Below are positions 1 to 12,379 of a stretch of DNA of 64,000 nucleotides, piece after piece (the stretch's first letter is position 1; each line of letters opens with the position of its first letter). The stretch comes from Ciona intestinalis (lineage: Eukaryota > Chordata > Ascidiacea > Phlebobranchia > Cionidae). A program made the translations under genes and the position numbers. Where the stretch lies: NCBI RefSeq assembly GCF_000224145.3, contig NW_004190420.2:508937-572936 (forward strand), given 5' to 3'. Below the pieces are notes generated by a model. That model did not search any database. It was not told where the DNA came from and was given only the letters and a program-made list of their open reading frames with translations.

Positions 1-11
1 AAGATACTTAC

Positions 12-951
12 CATGCATTGGCAATCCATAAGGTTTGTTAAATATAACAAGTTTATTATCAGCGTAGATAACATTCTTTCGAAGCAGCTTGGTCAGTCGA
101 ACATCAGATAATAGATTTACATCGATCGGTTTCAGTAAGTCTACACCACGATGTTTTGACTTTATAGACTGCAAACAAAAGTTGTTTTTTTTTAATTATT
201 TTTACAATATTACCTAAGTAAACTATTTAGTAGACAAGTTCATGAAAAGTAGAATTGGTATAAATCACCAATGTCTCTTAACATTAACCAAGCCATAGTA
301 CATATTACGATTGACACACCCAAATTTTAAAGCATATTTTTTATGTAAATGACAATTACCTAGGGCTTAATATAGGACAAGGTTAAAATATACAGGTGGC
401 ATGTGTCAACTATTTCTTCCACAAAGTCCATTCTCTCTAGCAACACCAGTAGCCACAAGTTTCTAAAGCCAAAAAACGATGATATAAAATAATTTTTTGT
501 TTTTCTGCACAGTGCTTGGAAAAATCCTAAGATACAATTCCAAGCCAATTTTTACTACCTGAGTTAAACCTCGGTTTTCTCTTCTCATCTTTACAGCAAT
601 ATCCATTCCTGTTTCTCGTTTCTTCTCTACTGGTACATCAGGAACAGATTCTACACTACTAACTGTGAAGTTGAGCTCAGGGTCTGTAGTGACATTGCTT
701 ACAGTCTTTGTGTTTCGTTGAACTTTCTTGTTAGAAAGTCGAATAAACTCTTGTAAATTTTCTTGCATCTGTTCATTTTCAAGCGTTGATTTTGAGGTTG
801 ATTTGTTGCGCAATCCTCGAACAGATTGAATATTGTAACTTGTATGGTATGATGATAATACGGGTCTATGCTTTAAAGAATTTTGATTTACCCCGATTCC
901 TTTAAAATTTCTAAGAATTCTTAGAACAGCCAGTGTTTCACTAAGTTTCAT
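12..951 (-). CDS. RPUSD4: RPUSD4-like mitochondrial RNA pseudouridine synthase, 5' exons only
   Basis: Two exons are visible: 951-559 (131 codons from ATG) and 168-12. They join in phase 0 through GTAG and CAG splice sites, and a GTAAGT donor at the left edge shows that the gene runs out of the window. Exon 1 has a basic, low-acidity N-terminus (MKLSETLAVLRILRNFKG) that could be a mitochondrial presequence, then a poorly conserved Ser/Lys-rich stretch. Exon 2 ends in NKPYGLPMH, the RluA-family signature that precedes the catalytic HRLD motif, which must lie outside the window. The PYGLP version fits RPUSD4 better than RPUSD3. The family isomerises uridine to pseudouridine in mitochondrial RNA. 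The start is the first ATG of the long open exon. POLE3 lies 427 bp upstream on the same strand. Family assignment is secure; the paralogue is likely. Confidence 0.65.
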
Positions 952-1352
952 ATTTATGTTAAATGATTTTAGTTTAACACAAAAGCTAACATGGTTACTA
1001 AAAAAAGGAACATGGTTACACTATTGTTGCGTACAAAACATTTAATAGTATCTTTTACAAACAGAAGGAAAACAATACAATTGAATGACCAAATATTTTC
1101 AGTAACCTGGGTATACTGATGCTATTACATTGCGATGTATTGTGAACAAATTGATTTTACACACCAGTCTGCAGAATATGAAAGATGCAGAGGCCATTTT
1201 GTTTAAAACGTGTTGATTATGTACAGTATAACTTGTTCTTGTCAGAAACTGTCATTACCTGCAGACTAGTGCATGTTGTCATTTTGAGTTACAATTCCAG
1301 TAGTATAACTCCAATATTGCATTTCGTTCAATTAAACAATGATATTCATTTT

Positions 1353-1358
1353 TTTATT
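1353..1358 (-). terminator. Poly(A) signal of POLE3
   Basis: AATAAA on the minus strand (tttatt on plus), about 20 bases beyond the POLE3 stop codon. Position and sequence fit a canonical polyadenylation signal; the cleavage site is not determined. Confidence 0.6.
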
Positions 1359-1378
1359 CATTTAATTTGTTTACCCAT

Positions 1379-1849
1379 TCAATTGTCAGTTTTGTGAGCA
1401 TCAAGTTCTTGTGGACCGTCCGCATCAATAACCTCATCTTCCGATTTATCAACTTCTTTCATTTCCACATCTTCACTTTCCTGCTCATTTAAGTTATCCA
1501 AACTGTTTTCAAGAGCTTCTTTTGCTTTTTTACGTTTCTCTGTAGCGGACTTCTTATTCTTTTGCTCCGTTTTATAAGTTTCCAAATAGTCTTTGAGCAG
1601 AGGTACAAATTCTTCAAACTCCATGTCTTCCAATGCGGCAATTACGTCTGTGTCCTTTAAGGTTTTGCGTTTTTGTTGCAGAGCAAAATTGTTTGCGCAG
1701 GACGTGCAGTACAGAACAAAAACACTTGCCGCTTTAGATATCGCAGATCTGGACTCTTTGGAAATAATAACTCCGTCTGGCAAAGCTTCTTTAATAATCC
1801 GACCAATGACAGAGTTAGGAAGATTTAAATCCTCCGGTTTTTCAGCCAT
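1379..1849 (-). CDS. POLE3: DNA polymerase epsilon subunit 3 (histone-fold, CHRAC17 homologue)
   Basis: A single-exon 156-residue protein. The first 100 residues closely match vertebrate POLE3: it opens [20 protein letters not shown], followed by the histone-fold helices around [24 protein letters not shown] and the [14 protein letters not shown] segment. The C-terminal third is a Lys-rich then acidic low-complexity tail, as in the family. POLE3 pairs with POLE4 as an H2A/H2B-like heterodimer in the polymerase epsilon holoenzyme and in CHRAC-type chromatin remodelling, in the nucleus. The ATG is the only one giving the conserved N-terminus. The gene lies 352 bp downstream of the FBF1 stop on the same strand, too far to call an operon from spacing alone. 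Confidence 0.95.
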   Translation of the reverse strand: MAEKPEDLNLPNSVIGRIIKEALPDGVIISKESRSAISKAASVFVLYCTSCANNFALQQKRKTLKDTDVIAALEDMEFEEFVPLLKDYLETYKTEQKNKKSATEKRKKAKEALENSLDNLNEQESEDVEMKEVDKSEDEVIDADGPQELDAHKTDN

Positions 1850-2201
1850 TTTAACGTTTAGAAATAATAATAGTCACGTAATAAGCTTAACAACAGAACA
1901 GTTAATATAATACCCCAAACAAACAAATGCAGTGCTAATGTTTACAAAATAACACAACCTGCAAAAATCTGTTGTTAAATTTCCGCACGTGCCCGCCAAA
2001 TATAGATATCGTATTAACACGTTTCCGGAAAGCCCCTGAAACGCAACACTTTAAAAAAATCTTTTTTTTTACTTTAAGTCAACCAACCACAAGTGTTCAT
2101 CAAAATATATATTTTAATACGAAACTTCAAAAATGCAATACAGATTTCAATAAATTGCTACACTACAGTGCTTTGTATGTTCCACCATGCATTAAAACAG
2201 C

Positions 2202-5200
2202 TCATGATTTTGTTCCATGATAAGGTGTGTGCTTCAATGCTTCCAAGAAGAACTTCTCATCTTCCAAGTAGTTCTGATCCTACTCAATTTATGTAAAATA
2301 GGATTATTTTCCAATGTAAATCAAATATAGTATTATATGTTACTAGTTATTTAAAAAAAAACTTACAAACTGGAATTTACAACCTCATAAAATAACACTT
2401 AGTCAAAATCACTTTAAATGCATCCATATTAAGATTATAAATACCATACCTGCATAGCTGTGTGACTCCACAAGACTGTTGCAGGATTAGAAGCCAATGG
2501 AATCGGTGCTGTGTTTACTGGAACTGAAGACACCAAATCAGCCCGACTTAGTTTGGTTGGAGTAAGATCGTATACAATGTTATTAGGTGGAGGAGTAGAC
2601 TTGGGGTGAGCGTGGTGGTTTTGAATTATATCGAGCTTTTCTTTAGCAATCAGTTTTCTTTCCTGCAGTACATAATTATCATTATTAATTTTAATTTTGA
2701 AAAACCACAATGCAGCTATTAGGATGTTATTGAGCAGTATGGCACGATACACATCGAGTTGCCAAGTCTTAGTCTTGTGGATAATTGTATGTTTCTGTTT
2801 TGTGTGTTGTTTCAACTTAGACGACCTATAAGTGATCACTGGGTTGGAACAAACACACCTAAACGTTTTGCTCATACACTAAACAAAAGTAATTGCAGAA
2901 TTCCATATATAAAACCACTGAAGTTCATGAATTAAGCAAAAAAAACATAGTTAACTTACCTCAGCCAGTAGTTGGCGCTGGCGAGCAAGGTCCTCAGATT
3001 GCACATGAAGTTCATTCATGCGCGACTCATGCTCACGCTCGACGCGCTTCACTTCTGTCAGTGCTTGATCACTTTCATTGATGCGTTTTGCATTTTTCTA
3101 GTAAAATGTATAAAAGAAAAATGATAATTAATAAAGTGCGTATAACAACGTGCTGTTACTACTACTAGTCAATTGTACAAAACAGTAATCAATGCAAATC
3201 AGTAACATGCCTATGTGAAAGTATATCAACAAATGTTCAGTTTATTTTACCTCTTCATTTTCCCTCAAATCTTTTTCTCTCAATACAAGAGCCTCCCTTC
3301 TTTCTTCCAAACTTTGCTCATTGGACTTCAAAGTTGCCATTCTTCTCTCATATTCTTCCTTCTGTAGTTGCAACTTTGTTTCCAAAGCTACCATCCTCTC
3401 AGAACGCTCTGCAAGATTCGAACGATTTCGAGCCAAAGATTCCATTGCTGATCTCGCCTCTCTGTCCCGCTGAGCAGCAAGAGCAACCTCCGCCTCTCTT
3501 GCTTCCTCCGCACTCCTAGATGCCACTCTTATCTCTTCTTCACGTCGCAACCACCGTTCTCGATCCTCCTTGGCTTCTCGTTGCAAATTCCGTTGCAGGT
3601 CAACTGCTTCATTCTATTATCAATTAGCATAAAAATATAATTTGAAATTAAATATTTTACAATTTAAGACTATCATATATTTCGCAAATACTAGGTATAT
3701 TAGTAACTTACACAATTTGTTACGAGCCATAAATTTTATAACTTGAAGTTTTTTAAATTGGCGGCCACCATTTTGCATGATAAATCATTTGGATGATATT
3801 CTCCTAATACTGCACTAAATTTAAAAACAATTATGTATCCTTTATATCAATTAGATATGCTAAGAAAGCACAAAATTAAAAAAATAATTTAATTTGTAGT
3901 ACAATGCTATAAAAATAAACACTCCCAAACAAACAAATCTTCTACCTGAGATTTTCGTGCTTGTTCTCTTTCCATCTGTACTTGTTGCATGAGATGTTTC
4001 TTCTCAAGTTCAAGGGAAGCTTGTGCAGATTGCAACCGACTTTGCTCTGACTGACAGTAATAAAACTGGTTTTATTGACAAACACAGTGGTTGCAAATCA
4101 GAAATTGTTTGCCATACACTTCCAGCATCGTGGGATGTGGTATTGAGCCTGCCTCTAACCCATAGATAATGTGTTTAAGCCTCGTCGCTGCTATCATTGT
4201 GGGCGTATGTGTCCTTGGTCAAGACACTTAATTGAAATTGATTTAACTCAGTTAACTGCAATTGATTTAACGAGGTGTATGAACACCCGTGTTATAACGA
4301 CTGTCATTTTCCTGCTAGGCAAGGATAAAGTAAGTAGCATTCATTTATTCATTCACATTTACTTTAAAAAATACCAAGCGGTACAAGAACTTGGTAAGAA
4401 ACGATTAATGGTACATGAAAAAAACATGAAATATAAACCTGCATCCTGTACTGCTGTTCTTCAAAACGTCTATTCATCTCAGATATTGTTCCTTCCAATC
4501 TGATTAAGAACAATGTAAGGTTACAAACAACAAATTCGGGCACTAACTTAAAATTTGTTAAAAGTTACAAACCTAGACACTGTTTGTTGAAGATTTTTTT
4601 GTGTTTCTTCATTTTGTCGTTGCATTTGTTGAAGCTGGTTCTGTATAACTACAAAAGAATGTAACTTTTATATTTTGGAGTGATAAGGGAAAGACAGTCA
4701 CCACAACAGTAGTATTCTGTTTCATACACCTCTTGTCCGCTTATGAATTAACACATTTTACTTTGAGAATGAATATTTTAAAAGATTTAAATTTTTTTTG
4801 TTAATGTATGGCTATCAATTTGAACAACTTCTAGCTGACACATGCACCAATGGCACAAAAATAGCAATGTCACCTCGAACCGTAACCATTGGGATAGAGA
4901 GCTAACCACTGTGCCCTAGCGCCAGTTGAGTTTTCAAAAAATGTTATTCAGGGTTTTTATTAAAGAGAATTCAAGGGTCAAAAAAGAAGGGAAAAAATCA
5001 TATTCAAGGAGAGAGATTCATAAGAGTACATACATGCCCAAACCCTGCATTACCTGATGATAGATGTTTGTTGGCTGAAGACATATCCTCAGATTGCTGA
5101 GTCATGGAATGAAATGCTGACTCATATTTTGCGGTAAGTTTCTGCAGTTGTTGTGTTGATTCATTCACTTTATCCATCATGGAGTCCATGTTTCTATACA

Positions 5201-8200
5201 AGGAGTAAGATACACTCAAAATTTGGGAAATAATTAATTGGTTCTTTCATTTTTCAAGCTAGTAAAAAAAATGTTACTAAAAAATGTACATAAAGATTGG
5301 ATAGCATAAATCTAACTGGTGAAACATTCGGTGCGCCGGTCACCTGTGAGAAATAGTAAAATAATAAATAATAAACTACAAGCTCTAAAACTTGGGCTAT
5401 ATTAAATATAAACCAAGCTCAACTTGTTTTATTGAATCACCACTCCATAAAATCACTCATATATTATCAAATTCTGGTTATTGAAGGAAATAGTAATTAA
5501 AAAATCTTAATTCATTACAATTATTGCTGTATTATTACCTAACATAAACAGTGGAGGATTTTAAAGCTTCAATTTCATCCCCATGACATCTTTTTACTCT
5601 CGCCACTTGTTGATCATGATCAAGTCTCATGTCTTCCAGTGCTTGCAAGTGTAGCTCACGCAACCTTGTAATAAGAATGAATGTATTTAAACTATTCACC
5701 TATGAGCAACAACAGTTGCTATAACACTGGTGTTTTGTTCTATACAACCCATGTTGCTTATGAGTTACCAATACATAACTTTGGGAGTGATTAGTATTTT
5801 TTTAATGAATAACAAGTCTGACATTTTAAACAACACATAAAAGAACATTAGGTTGTAGCAACCCATATTCCATAGGTTAAAGGTAGATATGTTAACCATT
5901 TTACCAAGCTGTCAACAATAAATAGGTGTTATAATTGCATAACAATTTTGACCATCAAACTTATATTAAAAAAAAAAACTACAGACTTACCTCTTAATCT
6001 CCTCTTGCTCCACTAGGTCATGTCCAGCAGCTTCTACCGCATGCTCACGTACCTGCTTACGAACGGCGTCCAACCTCGCAGCATACGACTCACGAATACT
6101 TTCTGATTCTCGTTCTGCGCGTGTTCGCACATCACCTAATGACCGCTGTAGGATCTACAACAAAACATTCAAAATGTAATGCTATACCTATTACACGTTT
6201 ATTTTTGTACACATTTTAAACATGTGCTTTTAATATATTTGTTATGGACACGCCTCCATGCACATGCACGACAGAAAGGCGCACTTGCATGCGTTAGCGT
6301 TAGTCACATGATTTGTGGAATGTGCCGAAATCAGCGTGGTTCATTATTAATTGTGTCGCTATGTTCTGTTGTAATCAAGTGCCATACATCAATGTGCTGG
6401 TTTTAGTTTTCGTTTTACTATTTTGCGCCTCAATACAAACCCCAAAACACAACAATATTGGATATTTCTAGTGCGTCTAATTTGTATTTAAATGTGACAA
6501 AAACTGTACATGATAATGAACAACATACCCAAAGACACACAGTAAACCAGGGTTTCTTTAACTGTGTGGTGTGCCTCATAAACAATAATTTGCGAAAAGT
6601 TTTGGCATGGGTTGTTTAAATTGTAAAGTATTAGTTTTAAACATCTGGTGCGCCATAAACGGAACCAGAGAATCCAATAATGTTAAAAACCTAAAGTTTA
6701 AAAAACTCGCCCCCACCTCAACCCTTCCATCATAAGCTTGCTTAGCAAGATCAAGATCAGCTTGGTGACCAAGTTGAACTTGATGTAAGAGACCTCGCGC
6801 ATGCTCCAACTGATTCTCCAAGTTTTGAACCCGCACTTCAACTTCTAACGACTGAGATCTGGTTGCTGGGGTAAGCTCTTGCATCCCATCTGGTGAAAAA
6901 AGAAAAAATGTAACCAATTTCATCTCTATAGATTTAAGACTAAAATTGTTCTTCTATATAAAAACTGCAGTCAAGCTTCTTTTTATCAGTTTTGCAAACA
7001 TTTCCAAAATGTATTTTTTTTTTTTTTCTCACTTGGAACCCAGGGTTTGCTCTTTGCTTGTGGAGTTGGTTGTTTTGGAGGAAGAGATCTTTGTGACGAA
7101 GATAAAAGATCTTCATCCCTGCTTCTACGAGATGCACGTGCCACTCGTGGTTTAACAGGATCATCCAAGAAGATGTTGGATGAAGGAGGAGGATCATAAA
7201 TTGGTTCACTGTGGAGGTTGCTGCTACAATAATATATTAGATAAATAATATCAATGAATGCCTTTTATCCCTGCACGTCATGGTAACTTTATAATATTGT
7301 TTAAGTATTAACTCTGTAAAATTTTTTCTTCAAGCCTGACAAATTAAACAACCCATAAATAATCACTGGGCACTCGGTTAAAGCAATTACGATTAAAGGA
7401 CCGGGCATGGGACTGAAAATTGAAATGTGGTGACAGCATCAAACTTGTACCTTCTGTTACCTTCTGGTTACAAATGACCACTATAGCCACTGTAACCACC
7501 AATCAACCAGGAAATTATTTAATAAATATAAGATTAATTATGATTATTGATGCTTACACAGGTGGTGGTTGTGTAAAGACAGGAGCAATTTCTAGTTGGT
7601 TTATATCACCAGAGATGGAACTTTTGGCTTGAAAGGGTGGTGTTCCTACTTCCTATAGAATTAAACATTTTCAGTTGTGCATTGGAATAAGATTGGAAGT
7701 CATACCTTTGTAGGGGCTGGTGGTGGAGCAGTTAAAGTTGATTTCTTAGTTTCAGGGACGGATGAACTAGACGGTCTGTGTAAATACATTGCTGTATTAG
7801 TTAATACATGTTATCTAGATATAATGTAACATGAAATTGAATACCACCAGTGTCACAACCAGGAAAAAATAAGAAGGATTTTTTTAAAGGGGGCACGACA
7901 CCCAGAACCCCACTGAAACAACCATACTTAATTGAAGTTATCTAAACATAATTCAACCTTCTCGGTTGTACTTCCACTTCTCCAAGATCAATCTCCTTCC
8001 CAAGTCCAAGAAACTCTGATGATTTTGGTCGACCAGATAGGTCAGATGCGGAAATGGGATCACTGGATAGCATCATGCTGCGAGATCTGTTAGTACTACT
8101 CTCTGGATAAAATACAGAACTGCTATTGATGACTTTAATGTACTGTTTTGAAATCTTACCCTTACCAGCATTATAGAATTTCTGTATGATATTTTAAACA

Positions 8201-11200
8201 ATTAATATATTTATTCTATAACTTATATAAGCCCAAATCTACTTTAATGATTTTTGGAATTGATATTCTAAAATCTGTGTAAAAATTATATTATGAATGA
8301 TAGGTAGATATTTTAAACAGATAAATATTTTAACAGATTTTAAATATTACCTTTTTTTAAAGGACTTTTAGAATGAGCATCAATATCGCTGTTCAAAAAA
8401 TCAAGAAAACTTCCTGAATCCAATTCATGGCTTCCTGTTGGAAGAAAAAATATAAAATATGAAACAATTTTTTGGGNNNNNNNNNNNNNNNNNNNNNNNN
8501 NNNNNNNNNNNNNNNNNNNNNNNNNNNNNNNNNNNNNNNNNNNNNNNNNNNNNNNNNNNNNNNNNNNNNNNNNNNNNNNNNNNNNNNNNNNNNNNNNNNN
8601 NATAAATGGAAGTCATACCTTTGTAGGGCTGGTGGTGGACAGTTAAAGTTGATTTCTTATTTCAGGACGGATGAACTAACGGTCTGTGTAAATACATGCT
8701 GTATTATTAATACATGTTATCTAATTATGTAACATGAATTGAATACCACCAGTGTCACAACCAGGAAAAAATAAGAAGGATTTTTAAAGGGGGCACGACA
8801 CCCAGAACCCACTGAAACAACATACTTAATTGAAGTTCTACATAATTCAACTTCTCGGTTGTACTTCCACTTCTCCAAGATCAATCTCCTTCCCAAGTCC
8901 AAGAAACTCTGATGATTTTGGTCGACCAGATAGGTCAGATGCGGAAATGGGATCACTGGATAGCATCATGCTGCGAGATCTGTTAGTACTACTCTCTGGA
9001 TAAAATACAGAACTGCTATTGATGACTTTAATGTACTGTTTTGAAATCTTACCCTTACCAGCATTATAGAATTTCTGTATGCTATTTTAAACAATTAATA
9101 TATTTATTCTATAACTTATATAAGCCCAAATCTACTTTTTATGATTTTTGGAATTGATATTCTAAATTCTGTGTAAAAATTATATTATGAATGATAGGTA
9201 GATATTTTAAACAGATAAATATTTTAACAGATTTTAAATATTACCTTTTTTTAAAGGACTTTTAGAATGAGCATCAATATCGCTGTTCAAAAAATCAAGA
9301 AAACTTCCTGAATCCAATTCTGGCTTCCTGTTGGAAGAAAAAATATAAAATATGAAACAATTTTTTGGGAAGAAATCTAGAAAATACAGCTTCTTTTCAA
9401 GTCAACATAAACACAAACATACTTTGTTTCTTTTGATCTTCGTCCTTTACCAGATGACGTAGAAGGCATGTAACCTCCGAAAGGTAAATCATCAAGTTCA
9501 GTTGCAGCTGGTTTGGCTGGTTGTTTCACAGAAGAATTCTCTAAACCAACAGCATAATATAAGCAATAATTTATACATATATTACAAATGAATTAAAATA
9601 TAAAAAGTACTAAGAAATTTTGGCACCTTTGATGAATTTCCCATCCTTATCAAAACGTAAATTTCTTTGCTTTTCCTTTGATTTTGGAGCCTCTGCTTCT
9701 GAACGAAAGCCCAACAAATCATCAAGTGCTGAGCGCGACGTTTCCTTTCCCTAAAAAAAGGCATTTTAAATAACCTAGGCCTAAATGCCTTCGATTAAAA
9801 TATGTCTTAAACTAACTTTGACTTTGGTTTTTCATCATCCAGACCAAGTGCATCCAATATATCATCATCATTATCATCGAAGAGTTTTTCCTCTTTCACC
9901 TGTTTGTCAACCTTTGGAGGTTCTGGGTGAAAAACAAATCTGACAGATAAGTATCCAAAGCAAAGATTGGTGCCAAACTTATTTCAATACAGGGGAGGCA
10001 GGGATAGTTACTTAAGTATGACATATATTCCTAAGAAAAATTCAAGCATTTTGGGTATAATGTTTACTAATTGATACAGTGAAAACTTCCTAGGTTTGGC
10101 GCCTGTAAAAGCATAGATTGGCGTTCCTTAACCTTTTATGGTTTATTGGTTTCTTACTCATAAAGAAACCCTGAACACCTGTCCCTGAACAAACCCTGAA
10201 CTGAACAAACTTGTACCTGAACAAACCCTGAACTGAACAAACCTGTCCNTGAACAAACCCTGAACAACCAGGTGACCTGTGGTCCCCTTACCCCTACACA
10301 ATAACTTATAACAATCTAGATTTGTTTAAACATGTAAATACAAATCACTTTTATTACCGGGGCCACTGTGGACAGAAACTGAGAAAATCAGAAAAAAAAA
10401 CATTTTATTAGTTTATTAAAACTTATTTATAATAAACTGAAAACATAAATATACACATTAACACATACCTGAAATTTTTGATGTTTTCTTGCTCACAAGT
10501 GTCTTTGGTTCCTCTCTATCAAATATAAAGTCATCATCATCATCTGGAAGAAGATCACCAAGTGGATCATCCGGATCAAACCCAAAATCTAAAAAATAAA
10601 AGAGAAAAGAATAATGGAAAGTAAACAAGCAAAAGGGTAACTTTAGTTTGACTTTAAAGGAACTAATTACTAGTAGTTAAAACACTAACCACTGCTTCTT
10701 TAAAAGTCCTTGCTTACAAAAATGAATAACCATAAAATTTGGTTGCTACATATACATCAGTGACATTTTTATCTAAGTTTATCAGTGTCCTGAATTCGGG
10801 TGTTGACTGTTGTGTATGAAGTTCAGTACAATTACACAGAACCGGTGTCGCGGAAATCTGGTTCCCCAGAAATCTGGTTCCCATCGGCTATTGTGCATGC
10901 GCAGACAGGATGCATTTTTATTAGAATTCTATAAATCTGGTTCCCAACGAAGATTACTTGAATACATTTATACATGTTTTTAGATAGCTTATTCCATTTA
11001 ATGTATAAATGTAGGTCTGTCGCCCTTTTTTGTTGTTGATGACGTGATAACGGCAGTATAGTCACTGGCCATACGACATAATGTATAATTTAAGTTAAAA
11101 TACAGTCTATATTTTTGTTAAGAAAATAAATTTTTAAAAAGAAAGGTATAAAATATGTCGCATCTAACAACTGCTAATTTTAGTCGTATCTATGGTTAAA

Positions 11201-12218
11201 CAATTTTAAGTAGCCAATGGGAACCAGTTTTCTAGGAGAACCAGATTTCTGCTACACCAGCACCATACATGTGATGTTTATTATTCTCTTAAGGATGAAA
11301 ATTAGTCCAAAGTAATAGTAAGCACTATTTTAAGAGATATTGGTATACCCATTAACTATATATGTTTACTCGTATACTTTTTGATCTCAAAATGATTCTT
11401 ACATCTTAGTATAACCCGCTGTTATTTTTTTAGCTGGGGCAATTGTGTCTAAAAGTAACTTAAAAAGCTTAGAGACATTTTGAGACCAAAAATGTTATGA
11501 GTCGCCATCTATAGGACATGTAGTTTATTTTATAACTTACCATCTTTTCCCAGTTCAGTGCTGTTGTGAAAACTCACTTTCTTTTTTTTCTCTAAAGTGG
11601 GTTGTTTCAAACTACTTTTCACACTAGGGACCTGGGAATAATATAAACAGTGAATGGTGAATGAGTGTATTTACCTGTGGTGAGACATTGACAGTTCTTA
11701 TATACCAAGGGTGTTCTGTCAAGCTCTGATTCATACACCTTGTGTCTGCTTACTTGTATGCAGCTTCGTGGGTGATTGATTGTTTTTTTTGTCTTATTGT
11801 ATGGCTGAAAATTTAGACAACCCATTACTGACCACTGAGTTAGTGCAATTGCCGTTAAGTGTCTTTATCAAGAAAACATATGCCCACAAAGTTTAGCAGC
11901 AAAGAAATTACAGTATCTCACTTGCGAAACACAGTCAGGATCAATTACACACAGCAAAAGCTATATAAAATTGACGTTTAAAGCAAAATTTATTTCAAAC
12001 ATCAATATTTTTTACCTTTTCTGGTTTCTTGGCAGTTTTTGCTTTACTTCCAGAAAACAAATCTGCGTCCAAGTCATCAATGTTCTGTAGATACATACAA
12101 ACAGCACTGGTAAATAGTAATATAGGCTTATTAATATTTATAAGGTTACCTTGAGTGAATCAATCAACGCTTGAGGATCAACATCAGACATCTCCGAGGA
12201 TTGATCACTTTCATCCAT
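2202..12218 (-). CDS. FBF1: FBF1 (Fas-binding factor 1 / albatross), centriolar distal-appendage coiled-coil protein
   Basis: Exons, 5' to 3': 12218-12150, 12084-12016, 11631-11541, 10588-10469, 10378-10358 (21-bp microexon), 9922-~9813, 9750-9627, 9540-9423, 9327-9245, 8102-7958 (or its duplicate 8995-~8851), 7775-7706, 7652-7558, 7223-7033, 6889-6717, 6154-5991, 5664-5539, 5193-5054, 4648-4573, 4499-4439, 4050-3946, 3613-3251, 3097-2960, 2662-2450, 2279-2202. Phases agree throughout except at 9813/9750, where the donor is unclear. The product is about 980 residues (human about 1,130). The N-terminal half is acidic and disordered, with motifs shared with FBF1 such as DDPLGDLLPDDDDDFIFD and LDDLPFGGYMPSTSSGKGRR. 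The C-terminal half is continuous coiled coil; RLRELHLQALEDMRLDHDQQ and the final EDEKFFLEALK match the vertebrate protein. FBF1 sits at distal appendages and helps dock the cilium base and recruit transport complexes. Confidence 0.92.
4127..4361 (+). repeat. SINE copy (tRNA-derived family), diverged
   Basis: Matches the family seen at 12380 and 38348: box-B-like sequence, then the shared stretch around GGGCGTATGTGTCCTTGG, a shortened middle, and the 3' end CGTGTTATAACGACTGTC followed by a CATT-rich tail. It lies in an FBF1 intron. The 5' end and box A are eroded. Confidence 0.75.
4696..4925 (-). repeat. SINE remnant, minus orientation
   Basis: On the minus strand this reads as an aged copy of the same SINE. 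The 5' end is near the CTAACCACTGTGCC complement of box A, and the 3' end near the ACACCTCTTGTCCGC block. It is intronic in FBF1. Confidence 0.55.
5700..5912 (-). repeat. SINE remnant, minus orientation
   Basis: A second aged minus-strand copy in the adjacent FBF1 intron, recognised by the ACAACCCATGTTGCTTATGAGTTACC block and the order of weaker segments around it. Boundaries are approximate. Confidence 0.45.
7686..9366. other. Local assembly duplication around an N gap (8477-8601) inside FBF1
   Basis: Sequence 7686-8476 is repeated at 8602-9366 with the N run between. Copy one degrades at its right end (an extra base near 8427 relative to copy two). Copy two degrades at its left end, with many single-base deletions in short homopolymers between 8602 and 8870. 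That is the pattern of two contig ends that overlap but were not merged, rather than a real tandem duplication. The duplicated stretch holds three FBF1 exons (9327-9245, 8102-7958, 7775-7706), so naive gene prediction would double them. The intact version uses copy two for the upstream exon and copy one for the downstream exons. Confidence 0.85.
10168..10270. repeat. Short tandem array in an FBF1 intron
   Basis: About two and a half units of a roughly 32-bp word built from CTGAACAAACCCTGAACTGA, with one ambiguous base at 10249. It lies between the exons at 10378-10358 and 9922-9813. Confidence 0.8.
10838..11266. mobile_element. MITE-like element with about 48-bp terminal inverted repeats
   Basis: The left end (from GGTGTCGCGGAAATCTGG, about 10840-10887) is the inverted complement of the right end (about 11213-11266), with a few mismatches. 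Each arm contains the word CTGGTTCCC more than once. The roughly 325-bp interior has no coding capacity that I recognise. It sits in the FBF1 intron between exons 11631-11541 and 10588-10469. It is a non-autonomous DNA-transposon-like element, unrelated to the MITE family further right. I could not fix a target-site duplication. Confidence 0.75.
11650..11890 (-). repeat. SINE copy, minus orientation, 5' truncated
   Basis: On the minus strand it carries the SINE middle and 3' sections: the AAGTGTCTTTATCAAG complement, the ACAACCCATTACTGACCACT block and the CACCTTGTGTCTGCTTAC block. It lies in an FBF1 intron. Confidence 0.65.
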
Positions 12219-12379
12219 TATATAATGTTTCACAGTAAACAAGTAACCGTAAACTTTATAAGTTACACTATTCTAGTGCAATACGTGACACCTTGGAATC
12301 GTATAGTTTTTAGCAGACCCCGTTTAATTGATACAAAGGCTCACAGTGCTAAAGTTTGTTAATAATTGATGTTTTAGGA

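Noticed and set aside
1593..1910. Plus-strand open frame of 105 codons over POLE3
   Set aside because: It is the antisense of the conserved POLE3 coding region; its amino acids show no family pattern and the minus strand explains the sequence.
951..2202. FBF1-POLE3-RPUSD4 as an operon
   Set aside because: Same strand and order, but spacers of about 350 and 430 bp and a separate POLE3 poly(A) signal do not fit the very short spacing expected; no trans-splice acceptor was convincing.
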